Assembly (NCBI GenBank): GCA_963969345.1 | Contig: OZ017769.1 | Coordinates: 8,869,725-8,933,724 of the forward strand | From: Turbatrix aceti | Lineage: Eukaryota; Nematoda; Chromadorea; Rhabditida; Panagrolaimidae | Direction: 5' to 3' | DNA length: 64,000 bases | Shown here: piece after piece, positions 44,920 through 54,227 of the stretch | Numbering within the stretch: position 1 is the stretch's first letter | Layout of the letters: every line of letters begins with the position of its first letter | Made by a program: the position numbers and the translations under genes | The notes under the pieces: model-generated | What the model was told of the DNA's origin: nothing | The model's input: the letters and a program-made list of their open reading frames with translations, nothing else | The model's database searches: none

Positions 44920-46077
44920 CTAAAGTTCATGTCTAATTAAATCAAAGGAAAACAATTTAAACCTCAAAGTGACGTTTTCTGTGACTTTGCAAATATTACG
45001 ATCCCAAATATATCCCCATTTACAAATAAAATCTTTTTTTGGGAAATGAAACCAGGGAGAGTCCAAAGATGGAGTAAAAGGTCTATCAAACGAATTATGC
45101 AATATATAAAACAGAATGTTGACTTCAAAAAAAATAGGAAATCCTCCAAGTATACCCTTGACAAGGTCGTATCCTTTCTTCGCGTCTTGAAAAAAGTTTG
45201 CAGCAGTAGGATAACAATCCTCGTAAGGGTAGACATAAGGGGATAAAACAACGTTTTCGACATTTGGAGAAAACGAGGTAAAAAAATTGATCAGTTTCTT
45301 GAAGTCTTCGTAAACGGCCGTGAAACTGTTGCTATCCCATTTAATGACAAGATGCCGTATGTGCTGAAGTTGAGCTTTTGACGAGTTGAGCACATGGAGA
45401 ACCGCATCTAATTGCAGAGATGACGGCTCTGTGATTAACCGCAATGTAGGAAATTCGTCGACAGACTGAAAAAAATACAATGTTGCAAAGTTTTTTAAAT
45501 ACAGTAAAATGAGTTTTTTTTCAGAAACTAACTATGTCCATTTTTCTATAGTCAAAATAAATTCTTTGAAAGCGGTGTAGTTGGGACTGAACTTCGGCTA
45601 CCGATGAAATCTTTATTGTCAACCAGTGGGAAATTAACATCAGATTTTTCACCACTTCCAACGAAATTTCATGCTCGTTCAATTTTGACACGTTTAATTT
45701 TATGAGCCCTAAAATTATTATATTTATTTTTAACTGCTTCAAACTGTACAGGAAAAAGGCAACTCACAGTTAACACGGCAAACGTTTTCCAAAAAAACGT
45801 GATCGCATGCTTCAAGACTTTGAATAAAAAATTTTCGAACAAACGGGGCGATCCAGTGAGTGCGCATCGAGTGAACACAATACTGCTGGTTCTTTGGAAA
45901 AGTACCCAAGTCGCTTCCGTTTACAAGTGTTACTTCACGTTTTTTCATAAAAATACCAAATGAGTGAGACATTTCACGGGAAGACAATGCCAGTTTTTGC
46001 AGATTGTCCATGGTATGATCTTTGGATTCATACTGGAGAAACAAATAATAGTGATACTTTGAAGACAGGGGACGCAT
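44920..46077 (-). CDS. orphan-family protein, complete copy (343 aa)
   Basis: Exons 46077-45768, 45708-45533 and 45465-44920 join in frame. The N-terminus MRPLSSKYHYYL and ALSSREMSHSFGIFM, the middle LHRFQRIYF, and the C-terminal IRHLVIKWD, FSPNVENVV, AANFFQDAKKGYDLVKGIL and LDSPWFHFPKKDF blocks follow the same order as in the gene at 2941-4176. Here the first short intron of that gene is absent, while the second is at the same place. No signal peptide or membrane segment. Function unknown. Same family on both sides of 40 kb of conserved genes, so copies have been dispersed. Confidence 0.75.
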
Positions 46078-46504
46078 TTTTTGTTAGCCTATACACAGCA
46101 GATTGTATGTCACAACGCGTTGCTGAAGCTTTGGCCTCAAAACTGGACGATCCGAACAACCAAAGTCCAACACAACAAAACTGGAGAATGCTGCGCTATA
46201 GATGTACAACGCAGCATATTATGTTGGTAAACGATAGGCGGGGACTATGCTAGGTCAATGTCAATAAATGTGCTAGGTCATCTTTCTGAAAACTGCGGTG
46301 GCACAGAAGATTTTTCCGCGCAGATATGCTAGCTTTTGGGGTCAGGGCACTCTGTTTGCCTGCGCTGTGCCAAATAGATGGAGAAGATAGGCATTATAGT
46401 TTGTGATTCATTAGCACGTGCAAATGGCCTGAATTGTCTATCAATAAGTCACCATGGGGTGCTTGTTGGATATAAATCATTGCATGAGAAATAGGTTGGA
46501 GTGT

Positions 46505-46594
46505 CTACCAATGTCTACAACTTCCATGACAACACCAGGCGTCAGCGAGTTCGACGAAGGCAAGGAGAAGGATGATGGCGAGGAAGAACTTCAT
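46505..46594 (-). CDS. tiny secreted peptide, family member 3 (29 aa)
   Basis: The signal peptide MKFFLAIILLLAFVELADA is followed directly by a ten-residue mature part with three cysteines (WCCHGSCRHW) and a stop. The TATA box TATAAATA is at 46644-46651, 50 bp before ATG. The 5' flank is paralogous with those of members 1 and 2. The signal sequence is almost identical to that of member 4 (52381), yet the mature peptides share nothing. A secreted short peptide (antimicrobial or signalling) is inferred. Confidence 0.55.
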   Translation of the reverse strand: MKFFLAIILLLAFVELADAWCCHGSCRHW

Positions 46595-46651
46595 TGCAGA
46601 CAAGGTGATTCCGAATGGCATGTCCTTCGTATCTCTGGGCAATTATTTATA

Positions 46652-47054
46652 TCGTTTTAAACCCGAAAAATCAATTTACCCAAACTGCATATCAAATTTT
46701 TTAATGCATGTCAAGTAGGATGTTTACAGGCAGAAAATTAAATTTTACAGTTTCAATCTGAATTCTGCGTTTGTGTTTGTGTTGGTCAAAAATTTCGGGG
46801 GTGAAAGTTTCAAATCTGAATTCGCGTTGGCGTACGCCCGATTCTGCAGAATTTTAGAGGTGCGATGCAAAAGTTTCAGAAATATTTTTTAATGCCCCGC
46901 CTTCAATTTTTGTGGAGGAAACAAAATTGCTTGAAATTTTAAATTGACATCAGAGTTTATCAGATGTGAGCTGTTGTTAGCTGGCATGCTAAAATTTATT
47001 CCAAAATCGGGATAATGTAATCCCCCTCAGTTGTTTGCCTTGCACCAACCACCT
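46652..47054. other. paralogous 5' flank with empty insertion site
   Basis: The stretch from TTCTGCAGAATTTTAGAGGT to CAATTTTTGTGGAGGAAACAAAATTG (46845-46930) corresponds to the two sides of the foldback element at 22836-23888, without the insertion. A partial tandem duplication (TCTGAATT(C)TGCGTT) is visible at 46760-46830. No gene. Confidence 0.6.
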
Positions 47055-47063
47055 TATATATAA
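47055..47063 (+). promoter_or_regulatory. TATA box within CCTTATATATAAGG
   Basis: TATATATAA, inside a perfect 14-bp palindrome, lies 37 bp before the ATG of the secreted protein gene at 47100. Confidence 0.55.
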
Positions 47064-47099
47064 GGTGCTTGGTACATATCACATTTCATTTTTTTTATC

Positions 47100-47658
47100 A
47101 TGGCTGGTCAACTCTCTTTTCTGATTTTCATCGGAATCGTCGCTTTGTCGTCAGCTGATATAAAAAATGACGACAAATGCCCCGACGATTTTATCTTCAA
47201 GGAAATCAATGGAATCAGAAACTGTCATAAATATTATAAGATAAACGCTCAGAGCGTTACTCAGTGCAACCTTATTGACGTCTGCCGTCCTCTGTATCTG
47301 GAAGCAATTCCGGCAACCATTAAATCGATTGAGCAGCGCGAATACCTGAGTGAATTTACATAATCGATTCTTGCTGTGACTTTTTCCTTTTTCAGAAACC
47401 CTTCCCGCGAAATATTTACCGGATTACCGCAAATCCTTTACTCTCATTGGCGTCAGTATTCCCTGCGGAAAATCATTTAACTCGAGCTTGTACATGAACG
47501 CCGACGACACACCTCTTCCTGTGCCTCTGGAATATACCGGCACACCTACTAAATTTACAAATCAGATTTTCGGCATGCTGTTTAATAACAGAACTGACAA
47601 CTTTGACCCGCGTAATGTGGAGTGGAAAGGAGATGTCTTGTGTTCCATTCCACCCTAA
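47100..47658 (+). CDS. small secreted protein, possibly C-type-lectin-like (170 aa)
   Basis: Exons 47100-47349 and 47396-47658 join in frame over a 46-bp intron. A signal peptide (MAGQLSFLIFIGIVALSSA) is followed by about 150 residues with five cysteines. The pattern CPDDF.F...NGIRNCHKYY, then C..L..A.PATIKSIEQREYL, then ..LIGV...C resembles the first half of a nematode C-type lectin domain (Cys, aromatic pair, Cys, 'I.S..E..FL'). The second half (Y.GTPTKFTNQ.F, ending ..VEWKGDVLCSIPP) is compatible but lacks the WND-type sugar-binding motif. Extracellular. An NRT glycosylation site is present. Lectin assignment is tentative. Confidence 0.6.
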
Positions 47659-47771
47659 CGTTGAACGAAAATTCAAAACATCTTTGATGTAATTGAGGCA
47701 GCACCAGTGATAGGTGAAAGTTCTTTCTGATTTGGTTTTGGTAAATGATAAAAATGGAGTAGACAATCTGC

Positions 47772-47813
47772 GAACCGATTTACATTCGACGATCGTCGAA
47801 TGTAAATCGGTTC
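47772..47813. repeat. perfect 42-bp palindrome
   Basis: GAACCGATTTACATTCGACGA is followed immediately by its exact complement, with no spacer. It abuts a decayed relative of the foldback arm (47814-47960) and resembles a paired terminus of that element family (GAGCCGATTTAT at 22843). Confidence 0.85.
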
Positions 47814-47960
47814 ATCAATTTTTACACTTTCAAATGTTTTGAGTCAAAGTTGTAGCGGATCCTAAGGGCAGTCTATAACCGCAATATTAGATTTTTTTAA
47901 AATCGGATTTTGGAGATTTGGCTTCAGATGTCTTTTCATAAAAACGAATGTCACACGCCT
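47814..47960. mobile_element. decayed single arm of the foldback family
   Basis: TTTTACACTTTC.GATGTTTT.G.CAAAGTT through ...TTAGAT(TT)TTTTTAAAATCGGATTTTGGA.(A)TT(T)GGCTTC follows the order of words in the left arm at 22885-22990, with many substitutions. Only one arm is present. Confidence 0.5.
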
Positions 47961-48339
47961 TGTTTCAGAGCAAAAAATCTGAAAATTTGATTACGTGAGT
48001 TTCGGAAGACAGGGATTACATACGATGGCATACTCAATTAAAAAAAAAACTGCAAGTATTTTTTATATGTTTTGCCATCACAAAATTCAGCTTTACCATG
48101 CCTAAAAAAATTAAATTGACAGACGGAAAATGCGAAGCCGTAATCGAGATTTTTTTATCATTACGGTAAGTGCCACTTGTGAGCTAAAATTTATGTTTTT
48201 TGGCCCCCACAGATAGAGTTTTCAGAGATGCCAACATTAGTTTGGCCTATCATTTTCCCTGTGTTTTGGCGCGTCGAATGGGGTAACGCACAAAATAAAT
48301 ATATGTAGGAGTGACCACAATGAGGTCGTCCATAGCAGG

Positions 48340-48963
48340 GTGGCGAAGAGGGGATTCCCATGGAAGTCCCATGTGAAATATCCTGGGAATTTTCCCGGGA
48401 TTCCCATCTATCACGGGATAATTCTTCGAGAAATTTTAAAAATGCGCGATCCCACCTAAAATATCACCGTTATTTTACGCAGGAGCGTGCTTTTTTCTTT
48501 CAAATTAGGTAAATGATTTTATTTTCATTGTTAATTTTATTACATTAATAAAATAAGTGTGTTTTTGGATATCTTTTTTACACGAACATGTACTTTTTTA
48601 AACGTACCAAAAAATACACCCGAGGACTTTCATGTGACTCCCATGGGAATCCCATGAAATATAATTCCCGTATTTAAAAGCCTTATCTATAGGCTTTTAT
48701 GATGCGCACTCGAGAAAACCGTAAGTCGACAACCAGAGCGTGGTAATAAGTGTTTTAAAGAAAGGGTTCATGATGTCCGATCTGCAGGCAATATCAGATA
48801 CCATTATTTTTGGTATCACGATATGATCTGATATTTAAAAAAGGTATCGTGATCTGATACCGATACTGGAGTATGGGAACTGGGGAATGTCCCCGGGGTT
48901 CCCGGGGATAATCCCCCGGGGGGATAAAACCACCCTGCTCAACATAATATCAGATAGACACTA
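48340..48963. mobile_element. composite of two non-autonomous elements
   Basis: The left boundary CAGGGTGGCGAAGAGGGGATTCCC (48349) and right CCACCCTG (48931-48938) are inverted ends. The interior holds GGGAATTTTCCCGGGATTCCC-type words (48380-48420, 48620-48660, 48890-48925), as in the element at 43740. GATATC-type words at 48790-48870 and the terminus ATCAGATAGACACTA (ends 48963) belong to the family of the element at 32244. One seems to be nested in or truncated by the other. Confidence 0.5.
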
Positions 48964-48999
48964 GGGTTAACTATTAGTTCTATTGCAATGATTTCTTCT

Positions 49000-49466
49000 G
49001 TTCAGATCAGAGATGGCAGATCAGATCATTTGCTCATGATCTGATCTGGATTATCTGCGATCTGATCTGATCTGATCTGATCTGACTCGACCCAGCCCAA
49101 AATCTTGGAATTTAGGGTTCAGGTTCCCGAAAACACTTCGACGCGAAAAGTGAAATATAATTTTTTTGTTGAGAACTATCGAATTCTTCAAAAAACGAGC
49201 AATGCGGACGTGTTTGGAGTTGTAAAATTTTAAATTTCTAGTGATCTGATCTGAATTATCTGTGATCTGATCTGGATTATCTGTGATCTGATCTGGATTA
49301 TCTGTGATCCAATCTGAATTCCACGTGATCTGATCTAGATTATCTGTGATCTGATCTGAATTCCGAGTGATCTGATCTGGATTATCTGTGATCTGACCTG
49401 ATCTGATCTGATCTATGAGCTGATCTGATCCGAAAAGTGATCTGATCTGCCATCTCTGGTTCAGAT
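49000..49466. mobile_element. hAT-like MITE built of GATCTGATCTG repeats, perfect 8-bp target duplication
   Basis: The element 49008-49458 (451 bp) begins CAGAGATGGCAGATCAGATC and ends with the complement. The perfect 8-bp repeat GTTCAGAT flanks it (49000-49007 and 49459-49466). Most of the interior consists of tandem units of about 22 bp (GTGATCTGATCTGGATTATCT). It has no coding capacity and lies about 110 bp upstream of the start of the next gene. Confidence 0.9.
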
Positions 49467-49577
49467 ACGAATTCCCATGGGAATGGATTCATTGGAGAAA
49501 TTCATGCAAAACACGATAGTCATAGACATAGCCATGCACTGTCTATGTCTTTAGTGACTGATTCAATCTCTCTGACG

Positions 49578-51668
49578 ATGCGCTTCATATTCGCTGCTCT
49601 ACTGCTTGCCCTTGGCGCTTTTCCCCTTGTCCATGCACTTTTCATGGACATGTACGGCAGTGAGTCTTTGTTTTTCATATTTTTCGCCTTCCACACAAGT
49701 TTCTTTCAGAAGTGTTCCAAATGGAGCTCTTGGATGACTGCACGATCTACGTGTATGATCGCGTTCTGGATTCGAATGCGCCAAAAGACTGGTGCAAAAG
49801 AAATAAATCTTCCATGAGTCACACTACCTACAAGTATAATAATCAAGATGTTCTTTACATAGGTTTTTTTTGTATTTATGTTGATGAAAATAACATCGTG
49901 AAAATTGAGCACGTCATTGACAGCGGTTTTGAAAACGGTAAGTTAATAACATTTTTTTTACAAAAAGCATAAATCTTTTCAGATACACTGATTTCACAGA
50001 ACATCTTTGAGGCAAAAATCGGGGACTATTTAAATGCGACGAACAATACAAATGTCGATTTCACTCCTACGTCCACCGGTAAATACTTTGTTCAGAATTT
50101 CAGAGTCATGACTTATTACACCATCGACTACGTATCCACAAGTAACAAGGGTATTAAACGAAGTATATTTTACGATGTGGGAAACGATTATGCTAGAGTG
50201 AGAATGGTGAGATTTTTATTCTTTTTTATCCAATGTACATACTGAGTTTTAGCCTGAAAAAAAATATGACGGTCTACTTTACTATTCAGAAAACACTAAA
50301 GTTCGCATAGATCCCCAGAATCCCAAGGCACGTATTTGTACGGTTGACGACCTTAATTTTACGATGAATCCTATCAAAATGGCTATTGAAACTGCTTGTG
50401 CAAGATACGACACCGTTAAAAACTTTTCTGCTTCCTGTAAGTTTTTTTGTATTTCATTTTCATTTGGACGCTTTGTGTTTTAGTCCCCCAAGAATATGCT
50501 ACTAAGATATCTGATAAATCTCATCAATCGTTCGCTGGCATGATAGAAACCAAAGACGGAAAGATCATTTCTTCGGACCAGAAAATCTACGACCGTCCAC
50601 CGATAAAAAAAGACTGTAAGTTGATCTGTTGTCGGTAACGCAAATAATCTGATGTGAATCCGCTTCAGACACAGAAGTTCCGTTTTTCTTCTACAGTAGC
50701 AGTACGGGTTCGTATTCCCCGCTCTTCTTGTACTACAAGTTTGCTGGTCCCTCGCGAGACTTTACCGTTCGTTTCGTCTACAATGAGAAGTCTTATCAGA
50801 TCTTTAAACCACTCAAATACATGAAGCAATGCAAATTTAACGACGATGAGGTAACCGTCGCTGCTGCTCCAAAGATGCTCGAACACAATGAAAATGATAT
50901 ATCTTTTGAAGGTACGTTGCGGTTACATCCAAGAGATTTTCCTATTTTGTTTCTGTTTTTAGTATATTTTCTCCTGAACAACGCCAATTTTCAATACTGC
51001 GTCTTTCGCGTGGATTTTGATTTTGCAACTAAAAATTCCACACAAAAGCTCAGTAAGACTGATGATATCAATGCATACGTGCACGTTCAAAGCCGCTCCA
51101 AGAGAGCCGTGAACTGCGACTTTGGCACACGAACAGTCCGCTGGTTGTTGGCTTACACGGAAAAGAAAGAAGCCGAACTCGTCAGTCTCGACAACGACGT
51201 ATCCAGTCCGATTTTTCCCTGTTCGCACTGTGGACGCGATACTTTCATGTATTGCGACGTGAATCCCGCAACTCCGAGTAAGTACTACTCTGCGATTTAC
51301 CTGGTCACTGGCAAGGAAATCCTTTACGTTGCCGTCACGAGCAAAGGATCCATAAAAAAGATCGAGTACTACAACAAAAAAACGGATGATAAAACATATT
51401 TTGTACAGGAATTAAGCTTCAGTGAGTTGATCCGCGTCTAGTAATCTTGGTTTGTGACACTCTTTTTTTAGCTTTGTCTCTTAACGATCTTTACCACCAA
51501 CTTCAAAAAGGGAATTTAACGATTCATGATGCAAACGGCGATAATGTCCCGGTGGACGGTGACGATGATGATGACGATTTTGAGACAGATGCGTGTATTA
51601 CGTTTGCCAGCACCGACGCGTGGATGACGTCGGTGCTTTTATTGATCTTGATGACTTGCATTGACTGA
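49578..51668 (+). CDS. orphan secreted, probably GPI-anchored protein (582 aa, 8 exons)
   Basis: Exons 49578-49659, 49710-49937, 49983-50206, 50253-50436, 50484-50615, 50669-50911, 50963-51421 and 51472-51668 join in frame; all introns are 45-55 bp. The protein opens with a signal peptide (MRFIFAALLLALGAFPLVHA) and ends with an Asp-rich stretch followed by a hydrophobic tail (WMTSVLLLILMTCID) without a basic anchor, as in GPI-anchored proteins. In between are repeated segments of about 100 residues with YYS/YYKF-type beta-strand patterns and scattered cysteines, including C-x2-C (CSHCG). No known domain recognised. An in-frame ATG lies 11 codons upstream (49545). AATAAA follows at about 51731. 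Confidence 0.75.
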
Positions 51669-52294
51669 CTGATTGTATAATACGACACTAACTAACATGG
51701 AAAGTCTAAGGCAACGCTTTGGAAATTCTTAATAAAATTTTGCCAAGAAGTTGTTTTTACAATGAAAAATTTGTGCCGTAAAATTTATCATAGCAGTCAG
51801 GCTATAACTCCATCTGGGGGGCGAAAAAACATAAATTTAACTCAAAAGTGGCACTTTCCGTAGTGATAAAAAATTTTGATTACGGCTTCGTATTTTCCGT
51901 CTGTCAAAACCCCCCGAAAAAAAAATTCAGCTTTTTTTTCTTATAAACGCGCGGAAGGAAAATGTAGACGAATTTTTTGTTTTTCTGTTGGTTTTCGCCT
52001 ATTTGCGCTTATTTTGGGCCCAGTCATGTCAGGGGGCTTTTTTTTACCCCTCTCCCTTCACAAAATTGTTTTTTCATAACAAAATTAATCGGAGCCACTG
52101 ATTTGTTCCGAATTTGCTCGCCGTTCCTAAATTGTGTCAACGTTCAGCCAGATTTCATGCACATTTTTGAACTTCATCAAACATTTTTGAACAAAATTTT
52201 GGAGATGTATCAAAAAATAGCCACTTTCATTAAAACAGCGTTTGGTTGTTTTTATTTATTTCCCACCTTCAGTGAAAATTGAGAACGTTATGTT
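51669..52294. other. intergenic, AT-rich
   Basis: Contains the 3' flank of the orphan gene and a block (51840-51930) of AAGTGGCACTTTCCGTAGTG and GATTACGGCTTCGTATTTTCC whose inverted match lies at 48115-48190. The two could be the ends of one larger mobile element that encloses the orphan gene, or two scattered copies. No gene called. Confidence 0.45.
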
Positions 52295-52381
52295 TCACCA
52301 TGGGGATTTTGTTGGAAATAAACGAGCGTCAGCGAATTCGACGAAGGCAAGGAGAAGGATGATGGCGAGGAAGAACTTCAT
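52295..52381 (-). CDS. tiny secreted peptide, family member 4 (28 aa)
   Basis: The signal peptide MKFFLAIILLLAFVEFADA is one residue different from that of member 3. It is followed by a nine-residue mature part (RLFPTKSPW) with no cysteine and a stop. The DNA identity with member 3 covers the signal region and a little 5' flank, then ends where the mature peptide starts. The upstream TATA-like element is weaker than in the other members (TTTTATAC near 52430). Confidence 0.5.
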   Translation of the reverse strand: MKFFLAIILLLAFVEFADARLFPTKSPW

Positions 52382-52969
52382 TGTAGACAAGGTGATTCCG
52401 AATGGCATGAAATTTACAGTTTCGGGTATAAAATGTTTTTTAAATAATTTTTTCATGCATTTAATTTTACAAAACATAAAAGAAATGAATTTGATTTATA
52501 AATAGACGAAGTCATGTGAAGATTTTTAATAGAAAATTTGTTAGATTGATTTGCTTAGTTCCTCGTGAATTCAAAATGTGCAAAAAATCATTTTTTTTTA
52601 GTTAATTTTGTCCAAAAAGTGATGCAGTTTTTTTTCATCATGTTTTTTTTGTCTTAATGTTCCTCAATCAAAAAATGAATCCATCTATCCATCCATCAAT
52701 AGCGCATACAACTTTACTAATTGTCAAGAAAAAACCATGCAAGAAACATAGCAGATGGCAGCAGGAAGAGTCGAGGTGGCAGGAAGATGATGTTGGGTTG
52801 CAAACGAACGCATGGAACACGCGTACCGTCTCCTCGGCACTCCCTGACGCCAAGTTGTATAGCAAAAAAAGATGGGCGGGGGATTTCAGAGACATATAAG
52901 GCAACAGTCGAAGGAAGGCATCGGTGGTCGTGGTAGCTGGGTGGCTTTTTTGTGAAGGATGACGCCTGA
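52382..52969. other. peptide 5' flank and tropomyosin 3' untranslated region
   Basis: The right part is expected to be the 3' untranslated end of the tropomyosin isoform that uses the last exon at 53052-52970. No gene seen. Confidence 0.45.
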
Positions 52970-54227
52970 TCAATAGCCAGAAAGTTCTTGGAAGGTCGAG
53001 TCGAGTTCCTCCGAGATGGCCTTGTATCGTTCCTTCTCGTGGAGAAGTTCGTCTGGAATTTTTTGGAGTTTTAAAAGTTGATTAATCAAACAAAACAACA
53101 AATTCACACAACAACAAGAAAGAAAAAAAAACAAAGTTGATATAGAATTTTTTATTTTTTTGTTGATTACATAAGTACAAGGTTGTTAGCGGACGAAAAA
53201 AATAAACAAACAAACAAACAAACAAACATGGCGAATATACGGTAACAAAAAGTATAGTAAAATCATTCAAAACGACGCTTAGTAAGTAGGTATACATATG
53301 TATCTCAGGCAGCGGCGGTTGGCGGCATGAACAACGGAGGGGGCACGGAGAGAAGGTGTAGCTTGAATCGACGACTAGAACAAACGAAGAGCGGGTTGAT
53401 GAATCAGGTTCGTTTTTTTTGGTTTTTTGTTTCGATTTTGATTTTGAGTTTGACAACTGGACTTTTTTATTCCAAATGGAAGCGTTGGTCGTTGTTGTCC
53501 CGGGAAGTGAAATTAGGTTTGTTTGTACGGCAAAAAACACAGATAAAAATATGATAGTTGAAAACCACAGAAATATAACAGACAAGAAAACCACGATTAG
53601 ACGGCGTGCAACTCGCTAACGAGACGATCCAGCTCGTCCTGCAGCTGCTTCGCCTTCTGCGTAGTCTTGTCTTTGTCGTCTGAAATTGTTCATGACACAC
53701 CTGACACACCTGACGGACCAAAAAAGGTGATTGGGTCTTTGGGAAAGGGTTAATTTGGCAAAAATCAGCGCAAGCAAGCATGCAAAAAAATGTTAGCCGG
53801 CACAAACAAAGAAAAAACAAACGGTAAACTTACGACGACTTGTGACGGATTTGCACGGGACTGGACGGACGGGACGCGACAACAAAAAAAGAAAAAAATA
53901 AGCAGGTGAGAAACGATGCCAAGTATGTACTATGTATTTATGTACGGTGTACATAACAAGCGTTGGTTGTGGCGGGTGTTATGTACGATTTATGATTTGA
54001 TTGTGACACAAAAAAAAATAATGCACGCTAATATGTTTGAGAGAACAGAAGAGTGATGTGACGGCGACAGTATAACACGGGTTTTTTTACGGTGACGGTG
54101 ACGGACGAGGACCACGGACAACGGACATTGGACGACGTGGACGCTTATGAGCCCTGAATTTCCTGGACTGTCTGCTCGATTTCGGCAGTCAGGTTGCGGA
54201 CACGTTCCTTTTCGACGAGAAGTTCGT
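52970..54227 (-). other. lev-11: three alternative C-terminal tropomyosin exons
   Basis: Each is 83 bp with the same phase, encodes 27 residues plus a stop, and starts with the same D codon split. The nearest the 3' end ([20 protein letters not shown], ending ELSGY) is the muscle type. The middle one (starting [12 protein letters not shown], ending SELHAV) is clearly divergent. The first (starting [20 protein letters not shown], ending EIQGS) is intermediate. The C-terminus sets the head-to-tail overlap and troponin contact. Confidence 0.93.

Noticed and set aside
48780..49460. CRISPR-like regular repeats (GATCTGATCTGGATTATCTG)
   Set aside because: Unit of about 22 bp with no unique spacers, bounded by inverted ends and a target duplication; it is the body of a transposable element in a eukaryote.
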